A stretch of 64,000 bases of DNA. Source: Ruminococcaceae bacterium UBA1767 (GTDB lineage: Bacteria > Bacillota > Clostridia > Oscillospirales > Acutalibacteraceae). How positions within the stretch are numbered: position 1 is the stretch's first letter; every line of letters starts with the position of its first letter. Of the stretch, positions 51,892 to 60,721 are shown one piece after another. The notes beneath the pieces were generated by a model that was not told where the DNA came from, made no database searches, and was given only the letters and a program-made list of their open reading frames with translations. The position numbers and the translations under genes are program-made. Location of the stretch: the NCBI GenBank assembly GCA_002315505.1, contig DCGX01000074.1, forward strand, positions 1 through 64,000, read 5' to 3'.

Positions 51892-52991
51892 AAAAAATAA
51901 TGTTCTTAATTCATGACCTTATGGGCGGTGGAGCGGAAAAGGTTCTTGTAAATATGGTCAATAATCTCAATCCGGAAAAATATGATATTACAATTAAGGT
52001 TTTGTTTGATGAAGGTGTTCATAAAAACAGCTTCAACGATAACATTCATTATAAATATTTTATGAAGAAATCTTTTAACGGAAATAAATATTTCTTCAGA
52101 ACGATGACTCCGAAATTCTGGTATAAAAAAGTTATCGGAAATGAAAAATATGATATTGTTGTTTCTTATCTTGAGGGAACTTGCGCCCGTATTGTTTCAG
52201 GTTGTGATGATGCTAAAAAAGTTGCATGGATTCACAGGGAGCGAGATGAGGAAGGGTATAAGGTTTGTTTTAAAAATAAAAAGGAAGCGGACGAATGTTA
52301 TTCTTCGTTTGACAAAATTGCTTGTGTTGCAGGTAGCCTCAGAGATAATTTTTCAAAGCAATGTCCGTGCTTTAACAGTGCCGAGGTTCTTTATAATGTC
52401 AACGAAACCGACAAGATAGTTGAGCTTTCAAAAGAAGAAGTCGAAGAAAAAGATTTGTTTGGTGATGTCACTACAATTGCTTTTATCGGAAAACTGATTG
52501 AAGAAAAAGGAATCTTCCGTCTTGTTAATATTCATAAGCGACTTATCGAGGAAAATATTCCGCACAGATTTTTAATAATGGGTGTCGGTGAAGACGGGGA
52601 TAAGGCAAAAAATATTTTGAAAGAAAACGGAATTGAAAAAGATTTTATTTTCCTCGGTTTTCAGAAGAATCCGTACAAATATCTGGCAAAATCCGATATG
52701 TATGTTTGCTCCTCGTTTGCAGAGGGCTTCAGCACGTCAACAACTGAGGCACTTGTTCTCGGTGTTCCTGTAGTGGTTACGGATTGTTCGGGAATGAGCG
52801 AAATGCTCGGTGACAATGAGTACGGAATTATTACAAAAAATGATGAGAATGCGCTTTACGAAGGCATAAAAGATATGCTCGTAAATCCTGATAAATTATC
52901 GCATTATAAATCACAGGCTGCATTACGAGGAAAAGACTTTTCAATGCAAGAAGTTCTTTCAAGAATTGAAACATTTTTTGATTCACTTTGA
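51888..52991 (+). CDS. Glycosyltransferase family 4 protein
   Basis: A 367-residue GT4 enzyme: IHDLMGGGAEKVLVNMV, FIGKLIEEKGIFRLVNIH and SSFAEGFSTSTTEALVLGVPVVVTDC. GTG start overlapping the previous stop (GTGA). Probably adds one residue of the repeat unit. Confidence 0.9.
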   Translation: MKKIMFLIHDLMGGGAEKVLVNMVNNLNPEKYDITIKVLFDEGVHKNSFNDNIHYKYFMKKSFNGNKYFFRTMTPKFWYKKVIGNEKYDIVVSYLEGTCARIVSGCDDAKKVAWIHRERDEEGYKVCFKNKKEADECYSSFDKIACVAGSLRDNFSKQCPCFNSAEVLYNVNETDKIVELSKEEVEEKDLFGDVTTIAFIGKLIEEKGIFRLVNIHKRLIEENIPHRFLIMGVGEDGDKAKNILKENGIEKDFIFLGFQKNPYKYLAKSDMYVCSSFAEGFSTSTTEALVLGVPVVVTDCSGMSEMLGDNEYGIITKNDENALYEGIKDMLVNPDKLSHYKSQAALRGKDFSMQEVLSRIETFFDSL

Positions 52992-53002
52992 GGTGAGATT
53001 TA

Positions 53003-53608
53003 ATGAAAAAAATCGCAAAAAAGATGTACAATGCTTTAGGTCATATTTTATGCTTCTTTTCAAGATTGCTGTTCGAAATAAAAGTATTGTTTAAACCGAT
53101 TGACGAAAAAAATATTTTGTTTGTAACTCACCCTGATGATGACGCATTATTTTTCCACACTCTTATAAAAAATAAAAAGCCTTATGTTGTTCTTCTCACA
53201 GGTGGATACTCCGTAAAAAGAGCAATGGAATTTAAAAAAATGATGGCATATTATTCGGTCAGATATAATATGTACACATTTAACACAAACGATACGAGAA
53301 TGGAAAAAATTGAAAATAAAATAAAAAAAGAGCTTTCAAGAGGACACTTTGATAATATCTATTCACATTCAACAACAGGCGAGTATCATCACCCGATGCA
53401 TTGCCGTGTAGGTGAATCAGTTAAGAAGGTTACAGATGGAAAGGTGAAAACAACAGTTTCCGCTGATGAGCTGGTAAAAGATGAAAATCGACTCCCACAA
53501 AGTGAAATTGATGAAAAGCTGAAAATTTTTAACACGATATACAGTTCCCAGATTTTTGTTGTCGAGCAGTACAGCGATTGGGTTTATTATGAAAAAATAA
53601 CGGAGTGA
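53003..53608 (+). CDS. PIG-L-family deacetylase-like protein
   Basis: A 201-residue protein. The metal-binding motif is THPDDDALFFHT (classic AHPDDE with Asp for Glu), and STTGEYHHPMHCRVG supplies the later His ligands. PIG-L enzymes remove N-acetyl groups from sugars such as GlcNAc-linked lipids. It may de-N-acetylate a lipid-linked intermediate. The N-terminal ~30 residues are hydrophobic and basic, possibly a membrane contact. Confidence 0.82.
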   Translation: MKKIAKKMYNALGHILCFFSRLLFEIKVLFKPIDEKNILFVTHPDDDALFFHTLIKNKKPYVVLLTGGYSVKRAMEFKKMMAYYSVRYNMYTFNTNDTRMEKIENKIKKELSRGHFDNIYSHSTTGEYHHPMHCRVGESVKKVTDGKVKTTVSADELVKDENRLPQSEIDEKLKIFNTIYSSQIFVVEQYSDWVYYEKITE

Positions 53609-53612
53609 TATT

Positions 53613-54692
53613 ATGCAGGAAAGATGTTTGCTTGTTTCGAGCTTTATGGCAGAATATAAAGGCGGATATATCCCATGTATCCTTGCGCTTATTAAGAAGA
53701 TGCACGAAAACGGAGATGAACTTACTTGTATTTTCCCGACTCCGAAAAAGGAAATTGAATGGATTGAAGAAATAAAAAACGAGGGATGTAAAGTTTACTT
53801 TCTTGATTATGATCCGTATTCACTTTCCAATATAAATTTTATTAAAAAGATTATAAAAAAAGAAAAAATAAACTTAATTCATTCAGACTTTACCGGCTGG
53901 GATATTACAGTTAAGCTCGCGGCTCCGTTTATACCGACAATCTGGCATGAGCGAATGAGAGTTAATGACATTGACTTTGTAAAGAAAATGGAAAATCTTG
54001 TAAAATACAGAGTTGTCGGTGCAGTGAAAACTTATCCTGTCGGCATTTCGGATGATGTTTACAGAGCTGTTTCAAGGCTTTCATTCGGAAATAAGTCAGA
54101 AAAAATAATGGATGTTCTTGATGTCAATCGATTTGACACTGAGCTTGAAAGACCGAACAATGAAATTAAAAAATTTCTTATGTTCAGCTATTCTCCGATT
54201 GTAAAGGGTGTTGATATTGCGTTTGACGCAATGGAAGAGCTTAACCGTGATGAACTGATTGCGAAGCTCGTTCTGGTTTCACATGGTGCTTGTGACGATT
54301 ATGTTGCAAAAAGATACCCTGAGCTTCCTGAATGGCTCGAGCTTGAAAAGCCGAGAGAAGACGTTCAGTATTTTTATAAAAATACAGATTATTTTATCTC
54401 TGCAAGCAGAAGCGAAGGTTTTTCTCTTGCCTTGATTGAATCAATTTATAACGGAATGAGTGTAATTGCTTCTGATATTCCGGGAACAGCATGGTCAAGA
54501 GAATTTAAGTCAGTTGATTTCTTCTCATCGGGAGAAAAATATTCACTCCTCAACGAGATAAATAAAAAACTGAAAAAAGAAATATCCGATAAAGATATTC
54601 AGTTCAACAGGCAGAAGGTTATTGATGAATTTTCAATAGACGGTTGGGTTAACAAGGTTACCACACTTCACAAAAAGATTCTTAAAAAATAA
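53613..54692 (+). CDS. Glycosyltransferase family 4-like protein
   Basis: A 359-residue GT-B protein with FMAEYKGGYIPCILALIKKM at the start and SASRSEGFSLALIESIYNGMSV at the donor site. The typical central IGRL motif is replaced by LMFSYSPIVKGVDIAFDAM, so it is a more divergent member. It follows the deacetylase by 4 bp. Confidence 0.8.
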   Translation: MQERCLLVSSFMAEYKGGYIPCILALIKKMHENGDELTCIFPTPKKEIEWIEEIKNEGCKVYFLDYDPYSLSNINFIKKIIKKEKINLIHSDFTGWDITVKLAAPFIPTIWHERMRVNDIDFVKKMENLVKYRVVGAVKTYPVGISDDVYRAVSRLSFGNKSEKIMDVLDVNRFDTELERPNNEIKKFLMFSYSPIVKGVDIAFDAMEELNRDELIAKLVLVSHGACDDYVAKRYPELPEWLELEKPREDVQYFYKNTDYFISASRSEGFSLALIESIYNGMSVIASDIPGTAWSREFKSVDFFSSGEKYSLLNEINKKLKKEISDKDIQFNRQKVIDEFSIDGWVNKVTTLHKKILKK

Positions 54693-54703
54693 GGATGGTT
54701 CGG

Positions 54704-55888
54704 ATGGCATCATATCTGTATAACAAAAACAAACAAAATTGCAGCTTTTGTCGTGCCTGCATTCAGATTTGCCCTGTGTCGGCACTTTATGAACAGCCGG
54801 ATGAAAACGGATTTTTGTTTCCTGAAAAAGATTCGACAAAATGTATTAATTGTAACAGATGTCTTGATGTTTGTCAGTTTGAGAATACGATAAAGGTCTG
54901 TGATGATAATCAGAAATTTTTTGCCTGCAAATCGAAGGAAAACAGCACGAGATTTTTAAGCACATCAGGTGGTGCCTTCAGCGCTGTTGCAGAATGCTTT
55001 TGTGATAAAGATTATGTTTTGTTTGGTGCAGTTTTTGATAAAGATTTAAAGGTTAAACACGATTATACCGAGGATATTAAGGATTTAGGAAGATTCAGAA
55101 AATCAAAATATGTTCAGAGTAATCCCGGTGATTCATTTATAAAAGCAAAGGAATTTCTCAAGGCAGGGAAGAAGGTTCTTTTTTCGGGAACACCTTGTCA
55201 GATTGCGGGTTTAAGAAAATACCTCGGAAAGGATTATGAAAATCTTTTCTGCATTGATATAGTTTGTCACGGAATTCCGTCGCAGGCACTTTTTGACAAA
55301 TATATTTCCGAACTCTCCGATGAACTTTCGGATAAGGTTACGGAATTTACATTCAGAAGCAAGGACAAATTTGAAACAAACAATTGCAGTCTGAAAACGG
55401 CAAGAATTAAAACAGAAAAAGGCAAAGAAATTACAAAGCAGGTTCTGGAATGTGAATATCTTGCAGCATTTTACGAAGAAATGTTTTACAGAGATTCATG
55501 CGAAGCATGCCTGTTTGCAAATACAGACAGAGTCGGCGACATTACGTTGGGCGATTTTTGGGGAATTGAACAAATCAACAAAGAATTTGATGACGGAAAA
55601 GGAATTTCACTGATAATTGCCAACACTGAAAAAGGCAGAAGAATTTTGCCTTTGCTTGATGAGAAGCTTGAAATGGTTGAATCGGATAAGGAACATGCGG
55701 TTAAAAAGAATGCACAGCTTCGTAAGCCTGTTAAGTGTCATGAAAACCGTGAGAAATTTTTCATGCTAAACAAAGAAAATACATTTTGCTACAGTGTAAG
55801 ACAATGTATGTTTATACCGTCACCGTTACGACTTAAGGTTTCAAATATGGTGACACCGATTAAAAAAATAATCAGAAAGCTAAAATAA
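54704..55888 (+). CDS. F420H2-dehydrogenase beta-subunit-like FeS protein in polysaccharide locus
   Basis: A 394-residue protein. Two ferredoxin-type clusters (CSFCRACIQICP; CINCNRCLDVCQF) are followed by a coenzyme F420 hydrogenase/dehydrogenase beta-subunit domain (FSGTPCQIAGLRKYLG; CHGIPSQALFDKY; DSCEACLFANTDRVGDITLGDFWG). Such proteins are common in polysaccharide clusters, usually beside a pyruvyltransferase; none is seen here. They may perform a flavin-linked redox step on a sugar intermediate. The ATG at 54704 is chosen for spacing to AAGGATGG. Confidence 0.85.
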   Translation: MASYLYNKNKQNCSFCRACIQICPVSALYEQPDENGFLFPEKDSTKCINCNRCLDVCQFENTIKVCDDNQKFFACKSKENSTRFLSTSGGAFSAVAECFCDKDYVLFGAVFDKDLKVKHDYTEDIKDLGRFRKSKYVQSNPGDSFIKAKEFLKAGKKVLFSGTPCQIAGLRKYLGKDYENLFCIDIVCHGIPSQALFDKYISELSDELSDKVTEFTFRSKDKFETNNCSLKTARIKTEKGKEITKQVLECEYLAAFYEEMFYRDSCEACLFANTDRVGDITLGDFWGIEQINKEFDDGKGISLIIANTEKGRRILPLLDEKLEMVESDKEHAVKKNAQLRKPVKCHENREKFFMLNKENTFCYSVRQCMFIPSPLRLKVSNMVTPIKKIIRKLK

Positions 55889-55909
55889 ATTTTGAGAGGA
55901 GAGATTGAT

Positions 55910-57655
55910 TTGTTAGAAAAGCTGAAAGTAAAAATAATGAAGCTGTTAAAAGTTAATTCTCTCCGTGAGGCAAAAGAAGAATTTATCTGGGTTTCAAAGT
56001 ATATCAAAAGATATCACAAGATAATTATTCTGTATTTTTCACTGTCACTTTTTTCTGCTGTTATTGCAATTTTTGGTACTATACTTTCGAAGCATCTTAT
56101 TGATACAGTTACGGGCTTTTCAAAGGATTCACTTCCGACCGTTGCGGTTTTGTATGTTTTGTTCGGTATTGTCAGCATTACAACCTCGGCAATTTCAAGC
56201 AGAATTTCCACTAAATATTCGACTAAGGTTACTAACGAAATTCAGTATGAAATCTACAAGGATTCGCTTGATGTTGAATGGAAATATCTCAAAAAATTCA
56301 GAACAGGTGACCTTATTAACAGAATAAGCAGTGATGTTTCGAATATGTCGAATTCTGTTCTTACGTGGATACCGAATTTTATTAATAAGGTTGTTCAGGC
56401 GATTACCTGTATTGCTATTATTTTCTACTATGACCCTGTTATGGCACTTATTTCAATTATCAGCACACCTGTTGTTGTCCTTTGCTCAAGGTCATTAATG
56501 TATAAAATCAGAGTATTCTCGAAAAAGAGCCGTGAAGCATCAAGCAGTATTATGTCTTTTATTCAGGAGTCATACAGCAATATGCAGTCAATTAAGGCAT
56601 TCGGAATTATTGAGGATTTTAATCTTCGTTTCCGAATTTTGCAGGATGACTATTATTCAATAGTTATGGCTCAGAATAAATTTTCAATTTTCATGAATGT
56701 TGTAATGTCACTTCTCGGAATGCTTGTTTCATACGGAAGCTATGGCTGGGGAGTTTACAGATTATGGACCGGTCACATTACCTATGGTACGATGACGTTA
56801 TTTATTCAGCTTGCAGGATATTTGTCAAGCTCCTTCTCGGGACTTGTTTCAATGGTTCCTTCAGCTATTTCTTCTCTCACAGCGGTAAGAAGAATTATTG
56901 ATGTTATTGACCTTCCTAAGGAAGAAATTGACGAAAGCGTTGATGTTGGCAGGATTAAGGAAGAAGCAAAAGAAGGCGGAATTTCCATTGATATTAAGGA
57001 TGCGGTCTTCTCCTATGATGATTCACGTGATGTATTTACCTGCCTTTCCTTTGATGCAATACCGGGAGGGGTTACCGCTATTGTCGGACCTTCAGGCTCG
57101 GGAAAAACTACAATTTTCAGAATATTACTCGGCATTGCCTCAATTAAAGAAGGTAAAAGTCAGATAAATTATATATTCAACGGTGAGAAAAAAATATTTA
57201 ATATTTCTGCTTCAACAAGAGGACTTTTTGCATACGTTCCTCAGGGCAATTCGATTTTTGAGGGTACTATTGCCGATAACATTAAATTGCTGAATTCAAA
57301 GGCTACTGATGATGAAGTTATCAAGGCTCTTAAGGCCTCGTGCGCCTACGATTTTGTTATGAAGCTTGATGACGGAATAAATTCAACCGTTTGTGAATCC
57401 GGCTCGAATTTTTCCGAAGGCCAGAAGCAGCGTCTTTGTATTGCAAGAGCGCTTGTCAGTGAAGCTCCGATTATACTTCTTGATGAAGGTACATCTGCAC
57501 TTGACAGTGAAACTGAGAGGAAGCTCCTTGAGAATCTCTCAAAATACAAGGGCGGCTCAAAGACCTTTGTTATATCCACACACAGAGTAAGCGTTCTTGA
57601 TATTTGTGAAAAAACATATAGTATTGAGGACAAAGCATTAAAAGAAATTAAGTAA
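55910..57655 (+). CDS. ABC half-transporter (exporter type, possible lipid-linked oligosaccharide flippase)
   Basis: A 581-residue fusion of a six-helix membrane domain and an ATPase. Walker A is GPSGSGKTT, the Q-loop is VPQGNSIFEGTI, the signature reads FSEGQKQR (usual LSGGQ) and Walker B is IILLDEGTSALD. In this locus a PglK-type flippase role is a fair inference, because no Wzx-type flippase is visible in the window. TTG start at 55910 behind AGGAGAG. Confidence 0.85.
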   Translation: MLEKLKVKIMKLLKVNSLREAKEEFIWVSKYIKRYHKIIILYFSLSLFSAVIAIFGTILSKHLIDTVTGFSKDSLPTVAVLYVLFGIVSITTSAISSRISTKYSTKVTNEIQYEIYKDSLDVEWKYLKKFRTGDLINRISSDVSNMSNSVLTWIPNFINKVVQAITCIAIIFYYDPVMALISIISTPVVVLCSRSLMYKIRVFSKKSREASSSIMSFIQESYSNMQSIKAFGIIEDFNLRFRILQDDYYSIVMAQNKFSIFMNVVMSLLGMLVSYGSYGWGVYRLWTGHITYGTMTLFIQLAGYLSSSFSGLVSMVPSAISSLTAVRRIIDVIDLPKEEIDESVDVGRIKEEAKEGGISIDIKDAVFSYDDSRDVFTCLSFDAIPGGVTAIVGPSGSGKTTIFRILLGIASIKEGKSQINYIFNGEKKIFNISASTRGLFAYVPQGNSIFEGTIADNIKLLNSKATDDEVIKALKASCAYDFVMKLDDGINSTVCESGSNFSEGQKQRLCIARALVSEAPIILLDEGTSALDSETERKLLENLSKYKGGSKTFVISTHRVSVLDICEKTYSIEDKALKEIK

Positions 57656-57667
57656 GGAGATGCCGAT

Positions 57668-58402
57668 TTGATAGATATACATTGCCATATTTTAAACGGA
57701 GTTGATGATGGCTCTATGTCCGAAGCTGAATCATTGGTAATGGCAGAATCGGCGAGTGACGGAGGAACAAGGGCTATTGTTGCAACGTCGCATTATTTTA
57801 ACGAATATCAGTGCGAAAAGCTCCTTTCTAAAAAAGAGATTAAAGAAAAATTTCGTGATTTAAAAAGATATTTTGAACGTGTTAAAGCACCTGTAAATCT
57901 GTATCTCGGCAGTGAGCAATATGGCGTGAACAACATATATTCACTCATTGAAAATGATGAGCTGATAACAATTAATGACTCGAAATATCTTCTTATCGAG
58001 TTCAGCCTTGATGATGAAATTGAGCGTGCCAAGTATGTAATCAGCCAGTTTGAGGACACAGGAATTATTCCGGTAATTGCTCATCCTGAAAGGTACGAAT
58101 TCGTTCAGGATGATATTACAAATGTTTTTTGGTTTTTGAGAAAAAATTGCCTTCTTCAGGTAAACAAGGGCAGTATTATAGGTCGTTTCGGTGCTGAGGC
58201 TGAGCACACAGCTATGAGAATTCTGAGAGAAAGAGTTGCGCACGCAGTTGCCTCCGATGCTCATGGCCCTTATCAGAGAACAGCCAATTTATCTGAGGCT
58301 TTTGAAAGAGTTTGTTTTGAATTAGGTGATTCTTATGCGGATTATCTGTTTTACGATACTCCCGACAGAATCGTTCATAATAAATATATTGAGAGATATT
58401 AA
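57668..58402 (+). CDS. CpsB/YwqE-type tyrosine-protein phosphatase (PHP fold)
   Basis: A 244-residue PHP-fold phosphatase. Metal motifs are DIHCHILNGVDDG, ATSHYF, IAHPERYEF and SDAHGP. It dephosphorylates the tyrosine-kinase proteins that control polysaccharide chain length, and two such kinases follow downstream. TTG start at 57668 behind AAGGAGATG. Confidence 0.92.
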   Translation: MIDIHCHILNGVDDGSMSEAESLVMAESASDGGTRAIVATSHYFNEYQCEKLLSKKEIKEKFRDLKRYFERVKAPVNLYLGSEQYGVNNIYSLIENDELITINDSKYLLIEFSLDDEIERAKYVISQFEDTGIIPVIAHPERYEFVQDDITNVFWFLRKNCLLQVNKGSIIGRFGAEAEHTAMRILRERVAHAVASDAHGPYQRTANLSEAFERVCFELGDSYADYLFYDTPDRIVHNKYIERY

Positions 58403-58414
58403 CGGTGAGGTATT

Positions 58415-59230
58415 ATGAGAATAGTCAGAGTAGTAGTATGTGCGTTGTTTGTTGTTTCGCTCGCACTTTTCGGATATGTCAAAGCTACAAAAAGCGAAGA
58501 TAAATCCGTTCCGAAAATAATATGTGATTCTCCGGTACTTTATATGTCCGTTGAGGACGATGAGAGTGTACTTCTTTCTCATGTAAAGGCACAGGATGGT
58601 AAGGACGGAGATTTGACAAAGAAGGTTATTATTGAATCTACATCGGCATTTATCAGCTTCGGTAAGGTTAATGTAACCTTTGCCGTATGCGATTCTAATG
58701 ACAATGTTTCGAAATTAGTTGTTCCTGTGGTTTATTCGGATTACAAAAGTCCGAGAATAGAGCTTCTTGATGATTTTGTATTTGCAACAGGAAAGGGCGT
58801 AAATATTAAAGATAATATTATTGTTACCGACTCATTAGATGGTGACATTACAGACAGACTTATTGTTCTTGCAAACGGAGCTGATTTATTCAACTCGGGC
58901 GAATATCCGCTTACTCTTAAAATCACAAACAGTAAGAGCTATACCTTCACAGCGGACATTGATCTTATTATGACTGAGCAGCTTGAAGACGGCTACAGTG
59001 TTGACCTTAAAGAGTATCTCATTTATCGCAAGGTCGGTGAAGCTGTAGATTATAACAGTTACATCAAAACAGCATCTGTTCCGTATAACGCAGCAGAGAA
59101 TTATACAATTACAATAAATTCAGACGAAGTTGATACTACGAAGGCGGGAACATATAACGTTTTCTATTATCAGAAGGTTGGAAACGAAATCAAATCGATG
59201 ACGAGATTGATTGTCATCTATGAGGAGTAA
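58415..59230 (+). CDS. Membrane-anchored protein with Ig-like (DUF5011-type) repeats
   Basis: A 271-residue protein with one N-terminal membrane segment (about residues 2-24). It is followed by two or three beta-sandwich domains of DUF5011/Ig-like type (LSHVKAQDGKDGDLTKKVI; ITVTDSLDGDIT-like IIVTDSLDGDITDRLIV). These extracytoplasmic domains have no catalytic residues. Its place between the phosphatase and the kinase genes suggests an accessory surface role in export or attachment. Confidence 0.72.
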   Translation: MRIVRVVVCALFVVSLALFGYVKATKSEDKSVPKIICDSPVLYMSVEDDESVLLSHVKAQDGKDGDLTKKVIIESTSAFISFGKVNVTFAVCDSNDNVSKLVVPVVYSDYKSPRIELLDDFVFATGKGVNIKDNIIVTDSLDGDITDRLIVLANGADLFNSGEYPLTLKITNSKSYTFTADIDLIMTEQLEDGYSVDLKEYLIYRKVGEAVDYNSYIKTASVPYNAAENYTITINSDEVDTTKAGTYNVFYYQKVGNEIKSMTRLIVIYEE

Positions 59231-59233
59231 GCA

Positions 59234-60700
59234 ATGAAAGAATTTAAACTCTCAAATATCAGTTCTTACATACTGGCAAGAGATTTTGTACGTAATTTTT
59301 TTCTGTACATATTAGCATTTTTTATCGGTGTTTTCGGTGTGAATGTGTATTCCGAATTGGTTTATGTTCCGGAATACACCAGTAAGATGACCGTTTCTGT
59401 CAGCACGACGACGATGTATGCTCAGTTTTATGATGACTTGAGCAATACAATCGAAATTGCAGAGGTTTTGAAGAATGTTTTTGATTCTGATGTTTTAAAG
59501 GCAAGGGTTGAAGAGCAGACAGGACAGACCTTTACTGCAAAGGTTTCTGCATCAACAACTCCGAAAACAAACTTTATTACAATTTCGGTTGTCGATAAGT
59601 CACCGCAAAAAGCATACGAAACTCTTGTTGCAGTTTATGACAACTATGATAAGGTTTTCAACAACAGTGTATTTGAAAATACAAGAACAAATATCATCAC
59701 ACCTCCGTCTATGCCGATGAGAGCAAGCAACACAAAGCTCGGGCTGAATTTTGGTATTAAAATAGGACTTCTTCTTTCGGTTTTGGTAATGTGCCTTGTT
59801 TTGTTTCTCTCATTTATGCGTGATACGGTTAAAAAAGAGGAGGACGTTGAAGCCTCGATTGATGCAGAATTACTTGGTGTTGTTTACTACGAAAAGTACA
59901 GAAAAAATTCCCTTAAAGCGAATGTTAACAAATCAAATCTTCTTATTGTTTCCAACGCAACTGTCAGCTACAACTTTGTTGAATCAATCAAGAAGATTGC
60001 TATCAAGGTAATGTATAAGCTCAAAGGAAAGCACGCAAAGAAGGTACTTATCACCAGTGTTGACCAGCACGAAGGAAAATCAACTCTTTCAGTTTCCTTA
60101 GCTGTTCAGATGGCAAAAGAAGGTGCTAAGGTTCTTTTAATTGACGCCGACCTCAGAAAGCCTGCTGTTCCGTATTTCTTCCCGGATATTACATTTGACG
60201 AAAATACCAGCTTGTTTGAATATCTGAGGGGCAATATCGGAAGTGAAAATCTTATTCATCATGACGTTGCAGATGAGATTGATGTTATTTCATCTAATAC
60301 CGGTCATATGAAGACGGCTGAAGCACTTCACAAGGGCAGACTTAAAAAATTGCTTAATGAGGTTGAGGACCAATACGATATTATTGTTATTGATACTGCT
60401 CCTATGTCGCTTGTTGCGGATACAGAGCAGATTGCGGATATGGTTGATTTGTCAGTTCTTGTTCTTTCTCAGGACAGAATGCCGATTCCCGAAATCAATG
60501 AAACAATTGACGTTCTCAATGCTTCCAACTCGGAATTCTTCGGCTGTATTTTAAACAGTGTAAAAACGCTTTCGGGTGTTATTACAAGAGGAAATCACGG
60601 TGTTAAGTTATCCGAACATTTCGGTAACGCTATGGGTGGCTATGGCTACGGCTACGGTTATGGCTATGGTTATGGTTATGGCAATTCAAAAGATAAGTAA
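59234..60700 (+). CDS. Chain-length/tyrosine autokinase fusion, first copy (Wzz-BY-kinase)
   Basis: A 488-residue protein. Two membrane segments flank an extracellular Wzz-like domain. A cytoplasmic BY-kinase follows, with Walker A-like SVDQHEGKST, Walker A' VLLIDADLRKP and Walker B IIVIDTAP. The usual PGEGK in Walker A is QHEGK. The C-terminus is a Tyr cluster of seven Gly-Tyr repeats (GGYGYGYGYGYGYGYG) before NSKDK. It should control polymer length through cycles of autophosphorylation reversed by the CpsB-type phosphatase. Confidence 0.9.
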   Translation: MKEFKLSNISSYILARDFVRNFFLYILAFFIGVFGVNVYSELVYVPEYTSKMTVSVSTTTMYAQFYDDLSNTIEIAEVLKNVFDSDVLKARVEEQTGQTFTAKVSASTTPKTNFITISVVDKSPQKAYETLVAVYDNYDKVFNNSVFENTRTNIITPPSMPMRASNTKLGLNFGIKIGLLLSVLVMCLVLFLSFMRDTVKKEEDVEASIDAELLGVVYYEKYRKNSLKANVNKSNLLIVSNATVSYNFVESIKKIAIKVMYKLKGKHAKKVLITSVDQHEGKSTLSVSLAVQMAKEGAKVLLIDADLRKPAVPYFFPDITFDENTSLFEYLRGNIGSENLIHHDVADEIDVISSNTGHMKTAEALHKGRLKKLLNEVEDQYDIIVIDTAPMSLVADTEQIADMVDLSVLVLSQDRMPIPEINETIDVLNASNSEFFGCILNSVKTLSGVITRGNHGVKLSEHFGNAMGGYGYGYGYGYGYGYGNSKDK

Positions 60701-60721
60701 TCCATTTTTAGAGGTAGTTAA

